Source: Oasisia sp. SBJ-2009 (lineage: Eukaryota > Annelida > Polychaeta > Sabellida > Siboglinidae). Taken from it: 64,000 nucleotides of DNA. A model generated the notes under the pieces. It had not been told where the DNA came from and searched no databases. It saw nothing but the letters and a program-made list of their open reading frames with translations. The stretch spans positions 558,001 to 622,000 of the forward strand of contig OZ024855.1 of the NCBI GenBank assembly GCA_964017155.1, in the 5' to 3' direction. A program made the translations under genes and the position numbers. Positions within the stretch are counted from its first letter, which is position 1, and every line of letters starts with the position of its first letter. Of the stretch, positions 48,812 through 61,700 are shown piece by piece.

Positions 48812-49353
48812 CAAATCGAGGAAAACGACAAAGTCCGATCCGTCTACGGGGGATCAGTTTTGAGAATCGAGAGAAACGGCCAAGTTCGACGCGCCGGTCG
48901 GTCTTCTCGGGCGTATTCCACGCACGGAGTGTAACTACGACTCTCTCGACGAAACCAACTGACCGTGCGCGTCGTCTTGCCAACTTTTGGAAACAAATCG
49001 AGGAAAACGACAAAGTCCGATCCGTCTACGGGGGATCAGTTTTGAGAATCGAGAGAAACGGCCAAGTTCGACGCGCCGGTCGGTCTTCTCGGGCGTGTGC
49101 CACGCAAGGGGTGTAACTACGACTCTCTCGACGAAACCAACTGACCGTGCGCGTCGTCTTGCCACTTTTGGAAACAAATCGAGGAAAACGACAAAGTCCG
49201 ATCCGTCTACGGGGGATCAGTTGGGGAAGTCTGTTTACATTCCTTTCAACAGAATTCCGTGCCGACCGCTGGGTAAACGGCGGGAGTAATAATGAACCAC
49301 TAACTAGATGAGGTGACGAGGCATTTGGCGACCTTAACAGGGTGATAGTTGCA
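48812..49353 (+). repeat. AAB trimer with one-base deletion, 542 bp
   Basis: The second A starts at 48994 with the GCCACTTTTGG deletion. The B has CATTCCTTTC. Confidence 0.9.
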
Positions 49354-51543
49354 CAAATCGAGGAAAACGACAAAGTCCGATCCGTCTACGGGGGATCAGT
49401 TTTGAGAATCGAGAGAAACGGCCAAGTTCGACGCGCCGGTCGGTCTTCTCGGGCGTATTCCACGCACGGAGTGTAACTACGACTCTCTCGACGAAACCAA
49501 CTGACCGTGCGCTTCGTCTTGCCAACTTTTGGAAACAAATCGAGGAAAACGAAAAAGTCCGATCCGTCTACGGGGGATCAGTTGGGGAAGCGTAAATGTC
49601 TGTTTACATTCTTTTCAACAGAATTCCGTGCCGACCGCTGGGCAAACGGCGGGAGTAATAATGAACCACTAACCAGATGAGGTGACGAGGCATTTGGCGA
49701 CCTTAACAGGGTGATAGTTGCACAAATCGAGGAAAACGACAAAGTCCGATCCGTCTACGGGGGATCAGTTTTGAGAATCGAGAGAAACGGCCAAGTTCGA
49801 CGCGCCGGTCGGTCTTCTCGGGCGTATTCCACGCACGGAGTTTAACTACGACTCTATCGACGAAACCAACTGACCGTGCGCGTCGTCTTGCCAACTTTTG
49901 GAAACAAATCGAGGAAAACGACAAAGTCCGATCCGTCTACGGGGGATCAGTTGGGGAAGTTTGTTTACATTCTTTTCAACAGAATTCCGTGGCGACCGCT
50001 GGGTAAACGGCGGGAGTAATAATGAACCACTAACTAGATGAGGTGACGAGGCATTTGGCGACCTTAACAGGGTGATAGTTGCACAAATCGAGGAAAACGA
50101 CAAAGTCCGATCCGTCTACGGGGGATCAGTTTTGAGAATCGAGAGAAACGGCCAAGTTCGACGCGCCGGTCGGTCTTCTCGGGCGTATTCCACGCACGGA
50201 GTGTAACTACGACTCTCTCGACGAAACCAACTGACCGTGCGCTTCGTCTTGCCAACTTTTGGAAACAAATCGAGGAAAACGAAAAAGTCCGATCCGTCTA
50301 CGGGGGATAAGTCGGGGAAGCGTAAATGTCTGTTTACATTCTTTTCAACAGAATTCCGTGCCGATCGCTGGGTAAACGGCGGGAGTAATAATGAACCACT
50401 AACTAGATGAGGTGTCAAGACATTTGGCGACCTTAACAGGGTGATAGTTGCACAAATCGAGCAAAACGACAAAGTCCGATCCGTCTACGGGGGATCAGTT
50501 TTGAGAATCGAGAGAAACGGCCAAGTTCGACGCGCCGGTCGGTCTTCTCGGGCGTGTGCCACGCAAGGGGTGTAACTACGACTCTCTCGACGAAACCAAC
50601 TGACCGTGCGCGTCGTCTTGCCAACTTTTGGAAACAAATCGAGGAAAACGACAAAGTCCGATCCGTCTACGGGGGATCAGTTGGGGAAGTCTGTTTACAT
50701 TCTTTTCAACAGAATTCCGTGGCGACCGCTGGGTAAACGGCGGGAGTAACAATGAACCACTAACTAGATGAGGTGACGAGGCATTTGGCGACCTTAACAG
50801 GGTGATAGTTGCACAAATCGAGGAAAACGACAAAGTCCGATCCGTCTACGGGGGATCAGTTTTGAGAATCGAGAGAAACGGCCAAGTTCGACGCGCCGGT
50901 CGGTCTTCTCGGGCGTATTCCACGCTCGGAGTGTAACTACGACTCTCTCGACGAAACCAACTGACCGTAGGCGTCGTCTTGCCAACTTTTGGAAACAAAT
51001 CGAGGAAAACGACAAAGTCCGATCCGTCTACGGGGGATCAGTTGGGGAAGCGTAAATGTCTGTTTACATTCTTTTCAACAGAATTCCGTGCCGACCGCTG
51101 GGTAAACGGCGGGAGTAATAATGAACCACTAACTAGATGAGGTGTCAAGACATTTGGCGACCTAAACAGGGTGATAGTTGCACAAATCGAGCAAAACGAC
51201 AAAGTCCGATCCGTCTACGGGGGATCAGTTTTGAGAATCGAGAGAAACGGCCAAGTTCGACGCGCCGGTCGGTCTTCTCGGGCGTGTGCCACGCAAGGGT
51301 TGTAACTACGACTCTATCGACGAAACCAACTGACCGTGCGCGTCGTCTTGCCAACTTTTGGAAACAAATCGAGGAAAACGACAAAGTCCGATCCGTCTAC
51401 GGGGGATCAGTTGTGGAAGTCTGTTTACATTGTTTTCAACAGAATTCCGTGCCGACCGCTGGGCAAACGGCGGGAGTAATAATGAACCACTAACCAGATG
51501 AGGTGACGAGGCATTTGGCGACCTTAACAGGGTGATAGTTGCA

Positions 51544-53184
51544 CAAATCGAGGAAAACGACAAAGTCCGATCCGTCTACGGGGGATCAGTTTTGAGAATC
51601 GAGAGAAACAGCCAAGTTCGACGCGCCGGTCGGTCTTCTCGGGCGTATTCCACGCACGGAGTGTAACTACGACTCTCTCGACGAAACCAACTGACCGTGC
51701 GCGTCGTCTTGCCAACTTTTGGAAACAAATCGAGGAAAACGACAAAGTCCGAGCCGTCTACGGGGGATCAGTTGGGGAAGTTTGTTTACATTCTTTTCAA
51801 CAGAATTCCGTGGCGACCGCTGGGTAAACGGCGGGAGTAATAATGAACCACTAACTAGATGAGGTGACGAGGCATTTGGCGACCTTAACAGGGTGATAGT
51901 TGCACAAATCGAGGAAAACGACAAAGTCCGATCCGTCTACGGGGGATCAGTTTTGAGAATCGAGAGAAACGGCCAAGTTCGACGCGCCGGTCGGTCTTCT
52001 CGGGCGTATTCCACGCACGGAGTGTAACTACGACTCTCTCGACGAAACCAACTGACCGTGCGCTTCGTCTTGCCAACTTTTGGAAACAAATCGAGCAAAA
52101 CGAAAAAGTCCGATCCGTCTACGGGGGATAAGTCGGGGAAGCGTAAATGTCTGTTTACATTCTTTTCAACAGAATTCCGTGCCGACCGCTGGGTAAACGG
52201 CGGGAGTAATAATGAACCACTAACTAGATGAGGTGTCAAGACATTTGGCGACCTTAACAGGGTGATAGTTGCACAAATCGAGCAAAACGACAAAGTCCGA
52301 TCCGTCTACGGGGGATCAGTTTTGAGAATCGAGAGAAACGACCAAGTTCGACGCGCCGGTCGGTCTTCTCGGGCGTGTGCCACGCAAGGGGTGTAACTAC
52401 GTCTCTCTCGACGAAACCAACTGACCGTGCGCGTCGTCTTGCCAACTTTTGGAAACAAATCGAGGAAAACGAAAAAGTCCGATCCGTCTACGGGGGATCA
52501 GTTGGGGAAGCGTAAATGTCTGTTTACATTCTTTTCAACAGAATTCCGTGCCGACCGCTGGGTAAACGGCGGGAGTAATAATGAACCACTAACTAGATGA
52601 GGTGTCAAGACATTTGGCGACCTTAACAGGGTGATAGTTGCACAAATCGAGGAAAACGACAAAGTCCGATCCGTCTACGGGGGATAAGTTTTGAGAATCG
52701 AGAGAAACGGCCAAGTTCGACGCGCCGGTCGGTCTTCTCGGGCGTATTCCACGCACGGAGTGTAACTACGACTCTCTCGACGAAACCAACTGACCGTGCG
52801 CGTCGTCTTGCCAACTTTTGGAAACAAATCGAGGAAAACGACAAAGTCCGATCCGTCTACGGGGGATCAGTTTTGAGAATCGAGAGAAACGGCCAAGTTC
52901 GACGCGCCGGTCGGTCTTCTCGGGCGTGTGCCACGCAAGGGGTGTAACTACGACTCTCTCGACGAAACCAACTGACCGTGCGCGTCGTCTTGCCAACTTT
53001 TGGAAACAAATCGAGGAAAACGACAAAGTCCGATCCGTCTACGGGGGATCAGTTGGGGAGCCTGTTTACATTCTTTTCAACAGAATTCCGTGCCGACCGC
53101 TGGGTAAACGGCGGGAGTAATAATGAACCACTAACTAGATGAGGTGACGAGGCATTTGGCGACCTTAACAGGGTGATAGTTGCA
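51544..53184 (+). repeat. Mixed monomers and last B' copies
   Basis: Starts are 51544 (AACAGCC, GAGCCGTC), 51905 (369), 52274 (369, unit 9-type A with a B'), and 52643 (AAB, 542). The first three resemble 37307-38397 at an offset of 14237. The B' that ends at 52642 is the last one in the window. Confidence 0.83.
52643..53184 (+). repeat. AAB trimer with a different one-base deletion, 542 bp
   Basis: The second A starts at 52825 and keeps CTTGCCAACTT. The missing base is in B, where CAGTTGGGGAGCCTG (about 53049-53063) replaces CAGTTGGGGAAGTCTG. The first A has GGGATAAGTTTTG. Confidence 0.88.
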
Positions 53185-54267
53185 CAAATCGAGGAAAACG
53201 ACAAAGTCCGATCCGCCTACGGGGGATCAGTTTTGAGAATCGAGAGAAACGGCCAAGTTCGACGCGCCGGTCGGTCTTCTCGGGCGTATTCCACGCACGG
53301 AGTGTAACTACGACTCTCTCGACGAAACCAACTGACCGTGCGCTTCGTCTTGCCAACTTTTGGAAACAAATCGAGGAAAACGAAAAAGTCCGATCCGTCT
53401 ACGGGGGATCAGTCGGGGAAGTTTGTTTACATTCTTTTCAACAGAATTCCGTGGCGACCGCTTGGTAAACGGCGGGAGTAATAATGAACCACTAACTAGA
53501 TGAGGTGACGAAGCATTTGGCGACCTTAACAGGGTGATAGTTGCACAAATCGAGGAAAACGACAAAGTCCGATCCGTCTACGGGGGATCAGTTTTGAGAA
53601 TCTAGAGAAACGGCCAAGTTCGACGCGCCGGTCGGTCTTCTCGGGCGTGTGCCACGCAAGGGGTGTAACTACGACTCTCTCGACGAAACCAACTGACCGT
53701 GCGCGTCGTCTTGCCAACTTTTGGAAACAAATCGAGGAAAACGACAAAGTCCGATCCGTCTACGGGGGATCAGTTGGGGAAGTCTGTTTACATTCTTTTC
53801 AACAGAATTCCGTGCCGACCGCTGGGCAAACGGCGGGAGTAATAATGAACCACTAACCAGATGAGGTGACGAGGCATTTGGCGACCTTAACAGGGTGATA
53901 GTTGCACAAATCGAGGAAAACGACAAAGTCCGATCCGTCTACGGGGGATCAGTTTTGAGAATCGAGAAAAACGGCCAAGTTCGACGCGCCGGTCGGTCTT
54001 CTCGGGCGTATTCCACGCACGGAGTGTAACTACGACTCTCTCGACGAAACCAACTGACCGTGCGCGTCGTCTTGCCAACTTTTGGAAACAAATCGAGGAA
54101 AACGACAAAGTCCGATCCGTCTACGGGGGATCAGTTGGGGAAGTTTGTTTACATTCTTTTCAACATAATTCCGTGGCGACCGCTGGGTAAACGGCGGGAG
54201 TAATAATGAACCACTAACTAGATGAGGTGACGAGGCATTTGGCGACCTTAACAGGGTGATAGTTGCA
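53185..54267 (+). repeat. Transition monomers into the right-hand domain
   Basis: The monomer at 53185 still has GATCCGCC, GCTTCG and GAAAAAGTCC, but its B lacks the 8-bp insertion: CAGTCGGGGAAGTTTG is a B'-to-B recombinant. The monomer at 53546 has the AATCTAGAG variant and unit 2-type B. From 53907 on no left-hand A with GCTTCG appears. Confidence 0.82.
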
Positions 54268-54810
54268 CAAATCGAGGAAAACGACAAAGTCCGATCCGTC
54301 TACGGGGGATCAGTTTTGAGAATCGAGAGAAACGGCCAAGTTCGACGCGCCGGTCGGTCTTCTCGGGCGTATTCCACGCACGGAGTGTAACTACGACTCT
54401 CTCGACGAAACCAACTGACCGTGCGCGTCGTCTTGCCAACTTTTGGAAACAAATCGAGGAAAACGACAAAGTCCGATCCGTCTACGGGGGATCAGTTTTG
54501 AGAATCGAGAGAAACGGCCAAGTTCGACGCGCCGGTCGGTCTTCTCGGGCGTGTGCCACGCAAGGGGTGTAACTACGACTCTCTCGACGAAACCAACTGA
54601 CCGTGCGCGTCGTCTTGCCAACTTTTGGAAACAAATCGAGGAAAACGACAAAGTCCGATCCGTCTACGGGGGATCAGTTGGGGAAGTATGTTTACATTCT
54701 TTTCAACAGAATTCCGTGCCGACCGCTGGGTAAACGGCGGGAGTAATAATGAACCACTAACTAGATGAGGTGACGAGGCATTTGGCGACCTTAACAGGGT
54801 GATAGTTGCA
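54268..54810 (+). repeat. AAB trimer, 543 bp
   Basis: The second A starts at 54450 (TGTGCC type). The B has AAGTATG, a variant typical of the right-hand domain. Confidence 0.9.
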
Positions 54811-54989
54811 CAAATCGAGGAAAACGACAAAGTCCGATCCGTCTACGGGGGATCAGTTGGGGAAGTCTGTTTACATTCTTTTCAACATAATTCCGTGGCG
54901 ACCGCTGGGTAAACGGCGGGAGTAATAATGAACCACTAACTAGATGAGGTGACGAGGCATTTGGCGACCTTAACAGGGTGATAGTTGCA
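54811..54989 (+). repeat. Extra B half-unit (BB)
   Basis: The B of the previous trimer is followed by a second B: after GTTGCA the 48-bp segment leads to GGGGAAGTCTG, not TTGAGAATC. It is the reciprocal kind of product to AAB. It has CATAATTCC and CGTGGCG. Confidence 0.92.
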
Positions 54990-56794
54990 CAAATCGAGGA
55001 AAACGACAAAGTCCGATCCGTCTACGGGGGATCAGTTTTGAGAATCGAGAGAAACGGCCAAGTTCGACGCGCCGGTCGGTCTTCTCGGGCGTGTTCCACG
55101 CACGGAGTGTAACTACGACTCTCTCGACGAAACCAACTGACCGTGCGCGTCGTCTTGCCAACTTTTGGAAACAAATCGAGGAAAACGACAAAGTCCGATC
55201 CGTCTACGGGGGATCAGTTGGGGAAGTCTGTTTACATTCTTTTCAACATAATTCCGTGGCGACCGCTGGGTAAACGGCGGGAGTAATAATGAACCACTAA
55301 CTAGATGAGGTGACGAAGCATTTGGCGACCTTAACAGGGTGATAGTTGCACAAATCGAGGAAAACGACAAAGTCCGATCCGTCTACGGGGGATCAGTTTT
55401 GAGAATCGAGAGAAACGGCCAAGTTCGACGCGCCGGTCGGTCTTCTCGGGCGTATTCCACGCACGGAGTGTAACTACGACTCTCTCGACGAAACCAACTG
55501 ACCGTGCGCGTCGTCTTGCCAACTTTTGGAAACAAATCGAGGAAAACGACAAAGTCCGATCCGTCTACGGGGGATCAGTTGGGGAAGTCTGTTTACATTC
55601 TTTTCAACAGAATTCCGTGCCGACCGCTGGGTAAACGGCGGGAGTAATAATGAACCACTAACTAGATGAGGTGACGAGGCATTTGGAGACCTTAACAGGG
55701 TGATAGTTGCAAAAATCGAGGAAAACGACAAAGTCCGATCCGTCTACGGGGGATCAGTTTTGAGAATCGAGAGAAACGGCCAAGTTCGACGCGCCGGTCG
55801 GTCTTCTCGGGCGTATTCCACGCTCGGAGTGTAACTACGACTCTCTCGACGAAACCAACTGACCGTGCGCGTCGTCTTGCCAACTTTTTGAAACAAATCG
55901 AGGAAAACGACAAAGTCCGATACGTCTACGGGGGATCAGTTGGGGAAGTATGTTTACATTCTTTTCAACAGAATTCCGTGCCGACCGCTGGGTAAACGGC
56001 GGGAGTAATAATGAACCACTAACTAGATGAGGTGACGAGGCATTTGGCGACCTTAACAGGGTGATAGTTGCACAAATCGATGAAAACGACAAAGTCCGAT
56101 CCGTCTACGGGGGATCAGTTTTGAGAATCGAGAGAAACGGCCAAGTTCGACGCGCCGGTCGCTCTTCTCGGGCGTATTCCACGCACGGAGTGTAACTACG
56201 ACTCTCTCGACGAAACCGACTGACCGTGCGCGTCGTCTTGCCAACTTTTGGAAACAAATCGAGGAAAACGACAAAGTCCGATCCGTCTACGGGGGATCAG
56301 TTGGGGAAGTCTGTTTACATTCTTTTCAACAGAATTCCGTGCCGACCGCTGGGTAAACGGCGGGAGTAATAATGAACCACTAAATAGATGAGGTGACGAG
56401 GCATTTGGCGACCTTAACAGGGTGATAGTTGCACAAATCGAGGAAAACGACAAAGTCCGATCCGTCTACGGGGGATCAGTTTTGAGAATCGAGAGAAACG
56501 GCCAAGTTCGACGCGCCGGTCGGTCTTCTCGGGCGTATTCCACGCACGGAGTGTAACTACGACTCTCTCGACGAAACCAACTGACCGTGCGCGTCGTCTT
56601 GCCAACTTTTGGAAACAAATCGAGGAAAACGACAAAGTCCGATCCGTCTACGGGGGATCAGTTGGGGAAGTATGTTTACATTCTTTTCAACAGAATTCCG
56701 TGCCGACCGCTGGGTAAACGGCGGGAGTAATAATGAACCACTAACTAGATGAGGTGACGAGGCATTTGGCGACCTTAACAGGGTGATAGTTGCA

Positions 56795-56973
56795 CAAATC
56801 GAGGAAAACGACAAAGTCCGATCCGTCTACGGGGGATCAGTTGGGGAAGTCTGTTTACATTCTTTTCAACATAATTCCGTGGCGACCGCTGGGTAAACGG
56901 CGGGAGTAATAATGAACCACTAACTAGATGAGGTGACGAGGCATTTGGCGACCTTAACAGGGTGATAGTTGCA
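56795..56973 (+). repeat. Extra B half-unit (BB), duplicate of 54811-54989
   Basis: Same structure and variants as 54811-54989, 1984 bp further on. The B before it also carries AAGTATG, so the two BB sites descend from one event copied by a larger duplication. Confidence 0.9.
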
Positions 56974-58778
56974 CAAATCGAGGAAAACGACAAAGTCCGA
57001 TCCGTCTACGGGGGATCAGTTTTGAGAATCGAGAGAAACGGCCAAGTTCGACGCGCCGGTCGGTCTTCTCGGGCGTATTCCACGCACGGAGTGTAACTAC
57101 GACTCTCTCGACGAAACCAACTGACCGTGCGCGTCGTCTTGCCAACTTTTGGAAACAAATCGAGGAAAACGACAAAGTCCGATCCGTCTACGGGGGATCA
57201 GTTGGGGAAGTCTGTTTACATTCTTTTCAACAGAATTCCGTGCCGACCGCTGGGTAAACGGCGGGAGTAATAATGAACCACTAACTAGATGAGGTGACGA
57301 GGCATTTGGAGACCTTAACAGGGTGATAGTTGCAAAAATCGAGGAAAACGACAAAGTCCGATCCGTCTACGGGGGATCAGTTTTGAGAATCGAGAGAAAC
57401 GGCCAAGTTCGACGCGCCGGTCGGTCTTCTCGGGCGTATTCCACGCTCGGAGTGTAACTACGACTCTCTCGACGAAACCAACTGACCGTGCGCGTCGTCT
57501 TGCCAACTTTTTGAAACAAATCGAGGAAAACGACAAAGTCCGATACGTCTACGGGGGATCAGTTGGGGAAGTATGTTTACATTCTTTTCAACAGAATTCC
57601 GTGCCGACCGCTGGGTAAACGGCGGGAGTAATAATGAACCACTAACTAGATGAGGTGACGAGGCATTTGGCGACCTTAACAGGGTGATAGTTGCACAAAT
57701 CGATGAAAACGACAAAGTCCGATCCGTCTACGGGGGATCAGTTTTGAGAATCGAGAGAAACGGCCAAGTTCGACGCGCCGGTCGCTCTTCTCGGGCGTAT
57801 TCCACGCACGGAGTGTAATTACGACTCTCTCGACGAAACCGTCTGACCGTGCGCGTCGTCTTGCCAACTTTTGGAAACAAATCGAGGAAAACGACAAAGT
57901 CCGATCCGTCTACGGGGGATCAGTTGGGGAAGTCTGTTTACATTCTTTTCAACAGAATTCCGTGCCGACCGCTGGGTAAACGGCGGGAGTAATAATGAAC
58001 CACTAACTAGATGAGGTGACGAGGCATTTGGCGACCTTAACAGGGTGATAGTTGCACAAATCGAGGAAAACGACAAAGTCCGATCCGTCTACGGGGGATC
58101 AGTTTTGAGAATCGAGAGAAACGGCCAAGTTCGACGCGCCGGTCGGTCTTCTCGGGCGTGTTCCACGCACGGAGTGTAACTACGACTCTCTCGACGAAAC
58201 CAACTGACCGTGCGCGTCGTCTTGCCAACTTTTGGAAACAAATCGAGGAAAACGACAAAGTCCGATCCGTCTACGGGGGATCAGTTGGGGAAGTCTGTTT
58301 ACATTCTTTTCAACATAATTCCGTGGCGACCGCTGGGTAAACGGCGGGAGTAATAATGAACCACTAACTAGATGAGGTGACGAGGCATTTGGCGACCTTA
58401 ACAGGGTGATAGTAGCACAAATCGAGGAAAACGACAAAGTCCGATCCGTCTACGGGGGATCAGTTTTGAGAATCGAGAGAAACGGCCAAGTTCGACGCGC
58501 CGGTCGGTCTTCTCGGGCGTGTTCCACGCACGGAGTGTAACTACGACTCTCTCGACGAAACCAACTGACCGTGCGCGTCGTCTTGCCAACTTTTGGAAAC
58601 AAATCGAGGAAAACGACAAAGTCCGATCCGTCTACGGGGGATCAGTTGGGGAAGTCTGTTTACATTCTTTTCAACATAATTCCGTGGCGACCGCTGGGTA
58701 AACGGCGGGAGTAATAATGAACCACTAACTAGATGAGGTGACGAGGCATTTGGCGACCTTAACAGGGTGATAGTTGCA

Positions 58779-61700
58779 CAAATCGAGGAAAACGACAAAG
58801 TCCGATCCGTCTACGGGGGATCAGTTTTGAGAATCGTGAGAAACGGCCAAGTTCGACGCGCCGGTCGGTCTTCTCGGGCGTATTCCACGCACGGAGTGTA
58901 ACTACGACTCTCTCGACGAAACCAACTGACCGTGCGCGTCGTCTTGCCAACTTTTGGAAACAAATCGAGGAAAACGACAAAGTCCGATCCGTCTACGGGG
59001 GATCAGTTGGGGAAGTCTGTTTACATTCTTTTCAACAGAATTCCGTGCCGACCGCTGGGTAAACGGCGGGAGTAATAATGAACCACTAACTAGATGAGGT
59101 GACGAGGCATTTGGAGACCTTAACAGGGTGTTAGTTGCAAAAATCGAGGAAAACGACAAAGTCCGATCCGTCTACGGGGGATCAGTTTTGAGAATCGAGA
59201 GAAACGGCCAAGTTCGACGCGCCGGTCGGTCTTCTCGGGCGTATTCCACGCTCGGAGTGTAACTACGACTCTCTCGACGAAACCAACTGACCGTGCGCGT
59301 CGTCTTGCCAACTTTTGGAAACAAATCGAGGAAAACGACAAAGTCCGATACGTCTACGGGGGATCAGTTGGGGAAGTATGTTTACATTCTTTTCAACAGA
59401 ATTCCGTGCCGACCGCTGGGTAAACGGCGGGAGTAATAATGAACCACTAACTAGATGAGGTGACGAGGCATTTGGCGACCTTAACAGGGTGATAGTTGCA
59501 CAAATCGAGGAAAACGACAAAGTCCGATCCGTCTACGGGGGATCAGTTTTGAGAATCGAGAGAAACGGCCAAGTTCGACGCGCCGGTCGGTCTTCTCGGG
59601 CGTATTCCACGCACGGAGTGTAACTACGACTCTCTCGACGAAACCAACTGACCGTGCGCGTCGTCTTGCCAACTTTTGGAAACAAATCGAGGAAAACGAC
59701 AAAGTCCGATCCGTCTACGGGGGATCAGTTGGGGAAGTCTGTTTACATTCTTTTCAACAGAATTCCGTGCCGACCGCTGGGTAAACGGCGGGAGTAATAA
59801 TGAACCACTAACTAGATGAGGTGACGAGGCATTTGGCGACCTTAACAGGGTGATAGTTGCACAAATCGATGAAAAAGACAAAGTCCGATCCGTCTACGGG
59901 GGATCAGTTTTGAGAATCGAGAGAAACGGCCAAGTTCGACGCGCCGGTCGGTCTTCTCGGGCGTGTTCCACGCACGGAGTGTAACTACGACTCTCTCGAC
60001 GAAACCAACTGACCGTGCGCGTCGTCTTGCCAACTTTTGGAAACAAATCGAGGAAAACGACAAAGTCCGATCCGTCTACGGGGGATCAGTTGGGGAAGTC
60101 TGTTTACATTTTGTTCAACATAATTCCGTGGCGACCGCTGGGTAAACGGCGGGAGTAATAATGAACCACTAACTAGATGAGGTGACGAGGCATTTGGCGA
60201 CCTTAACAGGGTGATAGTTGCACAAATCGATGAAAAAGACAAAGTCCGATCCGTCTACGGGGGATCAGTTTTGAGAATCGAGAGAAACGGCCAAGTTCGA
60301 CGCGCCGGTCGCTCTTCTCGGGCGTATTCCACGCACGGAGTGTAACTACGACTCTCTCGACGAAACCGACTGACCGTGCGCGTCGTCTTGCCAACTTTTG
60401 GAAACAAATCGAGGAAAACGACAAAGTCCGATCCGTCTACGGGGGATCAGTTGGGGAAGTCTGTTTACATTCTTTTCAACAGAATTCCGTGCCGACCGCT
60501 GGGTAAACGGCGGGAGTAATAATGAACCACTAACTAGATGAGGTGACGAGGCATTTGGCGACCTTAACAGGGTGATAGTTGCACAAATCGATGAAAAAGA
60601 CAAAGTCCGATCCGTCTACGGGGGATCAGTTTTGAGAATCGAGAGAAACGGCCAAGTTCGACGCGCCGGTCGGTCTTCTCGGGCGTGTTCCACGCACGGA
60701 GTGTAACTACGACTCTCTCGACGAAACCAACTGACCGTGCGCGTCGTCTTGCCAACTTTTGGAAACAAATCGAGGAAAACGACAAAGTCCGATCCGTCTA
60801 CGGGGGATCAGTTGGGGAAGTCTGTTTACATTCTTTTCTACATAATTCCGTGGCGACCGCTGGGTAAACGGCGGGAGTAATAATGAACCACTAACTAGAT
60901 GAGGTGACGAGGCATTTGGCGACCTTAACAGGGTGATAGTTGCACAAATCGAGGAAAACGACAAAGTCCGATCCGTCTACGGGGGATCAGTTTTGAGAAT
61001 CGAGAGAAACGGCCAAGTTCGACGCGCCGGTCGGTCTTCTCGGGCGTGTTCCACGCACGGAGTGTAACTACGACTCTCTCGACGAAACCAACTGACCGTG
61101 CGCGTCGTCTTGCCAACTTTTGGAAACAAATCGAGGAAAACGACAAAGTCCGATCCGTCTACGGGGGATCAGTTGGGGAAGTCTGTTTACATTCTTTTCA
61201 ACATAATTCCGTGGCGACCGCTGGGTAAACGGCGGGAGTAATAATGAACCACTAACTAGATGAGGTGACGAGGCATTTGGCGACCTTAACAGGGTGATAG
61301 TTGCACAAATCGAGGAAAACGACAAAGTCCGATCCGTCTACGGGGGATCAGTTTTGAGAATCGAGAGAAACGGCCAAGTTCGACGCGCCGGTCGGTATTC
61401 CACGCACGGAGTGTAACTACGACTCTCTCGACGAAACCAACTGACCGTGCGCGTCGTCTTGCCAACTTTTGGAAACAAATCGAGGAAAACGACAAAGTCC
61501 GATCCGTCTACGGGGGATCAGTTGGGGAAGTCTGTTTACATTCTTTTCAACATAATTCCGTGGCGACCGCTGGGTAAACGGCGGGAGTAATAATGAACCA
61601 CTAACTAGATGAGGTGACGAGGCATTTGGCGACCTTAACAGGGTGATAGTTGCACAAATCGAGGAAAACGACAAAGTCCGATCCGTCTACGGGGGATCAG

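Larger units (their letters stand above)
47722..51543 (+). repeat. Twelve-monomer HOR, copy 2 (partial)
   Basis: This follows copy 1 through unit 1, unit 2, GTTGGACG, AAB, hybrid, unit 6, GGGATAAGTC, GAGTAACAATG, CGCTCGG and CATTGTTTTC. At 51544 it switches to the AACAGCCAAG monomer seen at 37307. The offset is 4545 up to the deletion near 48234 and 4544 after it. Confidence 0.85.
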
